This document shows, one piece after another, positions 62,101 to 64,000 of a DNA stretch of 64,000 nucleotides; the stretch's first letter is position 1, and every line of letters starts with the position of its first letter. Under the pieces are notes generated by a model. The model saw only the letters and a list, made by a program, of their open reading frames with translations. It was not told the origin of the DNA and ran no database searches. The translations under genes and the position numbers were made by a program. Source of the stretch: Silicimonas sp963779765 (GTDB lineage: Bacteria > Pseudomonadota > Alphaproteobacteria > Rhodobacterales > Rhodobacteraceae); contig CAVZZP010000001.1 of assembly GCA_963779765.1 (NCBI GenBank), forward strand, positions 310,001 through 374,000, read 5' to 3'.

Positions 62101-62378
62101 TCTTCCTCGACCGGCTCTTCTTCGACCGGCTCCTCGGTCGGAACCTCGTTCGTGGGCTCTTCGACGGGCGCCTGGGGCTCTTCCTCGACAGGCTCCTCGA
62201 CCGGCTCTTCGTCGGTCTGGCTGCCGGTATCGACCGGGAGCGGGTCCTTGCCGGGCTTGCCGCCGCCCTTGCCGTTGTTGTCCACCTTGCCGTCAGCGGT
62301 CACGCTGCCGTCGCCGCCCATCGAGCCGAAAGCTGCGGCGCTTCCAAAGAGGCCGAAAAGGATCAGGAGAAAGTTCAT
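59103..62378 (-). pseudogene. Large secreted beta-helix surface protein with Pro/Glu repeat, three frameshifts
   Basis: ATG 62378 follows GGAGGGTCGAGGA and begins a short signal-like helix (MNFLLILFGLFGSAAAFG). A Gly/Lys linker is followed by a Pro/Glu-rich repeat (residues 57-168). A cadherin-like strand segment comes next (IEVVAGRTHTLDAVGDDVTA). Then comes a long right-handed parallel beta-helix (repeated NVIFDDISVKYVEM, VTVRNSDFTDV, LLEGNFFDLNGYEEG, FIEDNVFIDNNAAF), and finally an Asp/Gly-rich strand region. Single extra bases at about 60847, 59455 and 59205 change the frame. Repaired, it is 1090 residues ending ETASAMLPDDEEDDLLDAA. Beta-helix proteins of this type bind or cleave polysaccharide. 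It may be a polysaccharide lyase, epimerase or adhesin; no catalytic site was recognised. Confidence 0.75.
61875..62210 (-). repeat. Coding minisatellite: Pro/Glu repeat with four EEPTNEVPTEEP units
   Basis: Residues 57-168 of the surface protein are almost only Glu, Pro, Val, Thr and Asn. The unit EEPTNEVPTEEP occurs four times, separated by variable numbers of VEEEP and VEEP blocks. Such acidic spacers hold a domain away from the cell envelope and can change length by slipped replication. The opposite strand reads as a Ser/Gly-rich shadow. Confidence 0.85.
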
Positions 62379-62881
62379 TCCTCGACCCTCCCGACAAATC
62401 CATTGTGCGGGCGTTTACACGTCACGTTCATTTTGAGAGCTCCGTCCGTTTGGCGCATCGTTTTTTTGTTTTGGCCGCACACAGGCCACTCGGAACGCGA
62501 TCAGATGGGAGCCTGATTGAGGCGTCGCTTGGGGCGTATTGTGACCAAGCGATGGCAATTGGTTCCCGTCGGATCGACCAACACGGCACAGGGCTAGATT
62601 TGTTCGGAACCGTCTACAAATGGGGGATTTCCGCTCGGCAATGGACTGCAAATGGGCGGATTGTTGACGGCAGATTGCTGCCATCCGTGCGGCGCGCACA
62701 CAAAACGGGAGGCTCGTAAGCGGAATTCCGAGCATTAAACCCGGAATTGCCTACTGATTTGCCCCAGGGTCATTTGCTAAAATTGTCAGAAACGCGGCAG
62801 ACCAATTGGAATTGGGCGAAAGTGGGGCAGAAGAATCACGGCTTGTGACCCGCCCTCGCCCCGAATCCGGCGTTTGCGCCT
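62379..62881. other. 503-base intergenic region with AATT-centred palindromes
   Basis: The gap between the surface-protein start and the SMP-30 stop is AT-richer than its surroundings. It contains CGGAATTCCG (62721-62730), CCAATTGG (62802-62809), GCAATTGG (62555-62562) and a T7 run near 62461. A 104-codon frame (62405-62719, plus strand) has no ribosome site and no recognisable sequence. It probably holds the promoter and regulatory sites of the surface-protein gene. Confidence 0.5.
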
Positions 62882-63790
<909 letters not shown>

Positions 63791-63888
63791 CGCCGCTCCC
63801 CCGATCTTGTGCTGTCGCGACTTTGGCGAGCCGCCTGTGGTTGGTCAAGTGGGCCTCGAATCCCGTCGTGACCCCTCTCGCAGGAATA

Positions 63889-63914
63889 TTGACAGCTATT
63901 TGTCGGACAAATAG
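63889..63914. promoter_or_regulatory. TTGACA box and 19-base palindrome (CTATTTGTC-G-GACAAATAG)
   Basis: A perfect 9-base inverted repeat (63896-63904 with 63906-63914) follows TTGACA (63889-63894) in the gap between SMP-30 and the right-edge gene. It is probably the operator of a GntR-type regulator controlling both directions. Confidence 0.6.
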
Positions 63915-63964
63915 GTTGCGTATGAGATCGCCTGGCACAGGACCGGGCGGCCAGGGGGGATTTC

Positions 63965-64000
63965 GTGGCCGAAGCGGGGGCGCAGACCACACGCAGCGAG
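63965..64000 (+). CDS. Start of a gene cut by the right edge, probably a GntR regulator
   Basis: GTG 63965 follows AGGGGGG (63953-63959) and reads VAEAGAQTTRSE to the end of the window. Only 12 codons are present. The length and composition before the expected helix, together with the divergent palindrome, resemble FadR-type GntR genes elsewhere in the window, but this is a guess. Confidence 0.35.
   Translation, partial: MAEAGAQTTRSE

Noticed and set aside
61875..62210. Repeat block as a CRISPR array
   Set aside because: The units are contiguous, of variable length and in frame with a coding sequence; there are no unique spacers of constant size and no cas genes.
61630..62436. Plus-strand Ser/Gly/Thr-rich open frame as a silk-like protein
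   Set aside because: It is the complement of the Pro/Glu repeat of the surface protein and has no ribosome site or independent family features.
62405..62719. 104-codon plus-strand frame in the 503-base gap
   Set aside because: No ribosome site, no recognisable sequence and unbiased codon positions; kept only as part of the intergenic description.

Overview
The window is about 64 kb of GC-rich chromosomal DNA (roughly 65% by eye), densely packed with genes, many of them overlapping by four bases. Gene content suggests an alphaproteobacterium, most likely a marine or heterotrophic Rhodobacterales (Roseobacter-type) organism. It carries several binding-protein-dependent uptake systems, four complete GntR regulators with the start of a probable fifth, a tripartite tricarboxylate transporter, a caa3 oxidase with fused subunits I and III, a two-gene Ku/LigD end-joining system, and a LOV/HWE-kinase photosensory cluster. 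No rRNA, tRNA, CRISPR array, insertion sequence or prophage gene was seen. The taxonomic call is inference, because no marker gene lies in the window.

Layout. 1-11.5 kb: an amidase (cut by the left edge), a small membrane protein, a broken Ldh2-family dehydrogenase, a broken DUF475 membrane protein, a 2-hydroxyacid dehydrogenase and a dipeptide-type ABC transporter with a divergent LysR regulator and an EamA exporter. 11.7-20.4 kb: a catabolic island for a four-carbon sugar acid or its precursor. It has a sialidase-fold protein, PdxA2, a DapA-type aldolase and an iron alcohol dehydrogenase on the plus strand. Facing them are a membrane transporter, GntR, an OtnK-type kinase, an SDR and cytochrome b561. 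20.5-25.9 kb: a caa3-type cytochrome oxidase operon ending in a three-heme cytochrome c. 26-28.4 kb: membrane PQQ glucose dehydrogenase. 28.6-36.3 kb: Ku and LigD, then a short LOV protein, a CheB-CheR-PAS-HWE kinase and a convergent single-domain response regulator.

36.4-40.3 kb: a polyamine/iron-type ABC transporter. 40.4-47.2 kb: two adjacent sugar-type ABC systems sharing a divergent control region. 47.2-59.0 kb: a carboxylate catabolic region with an SDR, GntR, TctCBA, a second Ldh2-family enzyme, a class V aminotransferase, a thioesterase, an enoyl-CoA hydratase, a class III CoA-transferase, a second GntR and malonyl-CoA synthetase (matB). 59.1-64 kb: a large secreted beta-helix protein with a Pro/Glu repeat, an SMP-30 lactonase and the first codons of a probable GntR gene.

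Two window-wide patterns deserve attention. First, all five periplasmic binding-protein genes that head transporter operons are followed, before the next gene, by a strong stem-loop; this probably sets high binding-protein to membrane-component ratios. Second, ten genes are broken by single-base lesions, nearly all +1 insertions. The lesions cluster in 1.7-5.2 kb and 49-61 kb, and in each case removing one base restores a family-length protein. This looks more like base-calling error in a draft assembly than real gene decay, so these genes are best read as probably intact.
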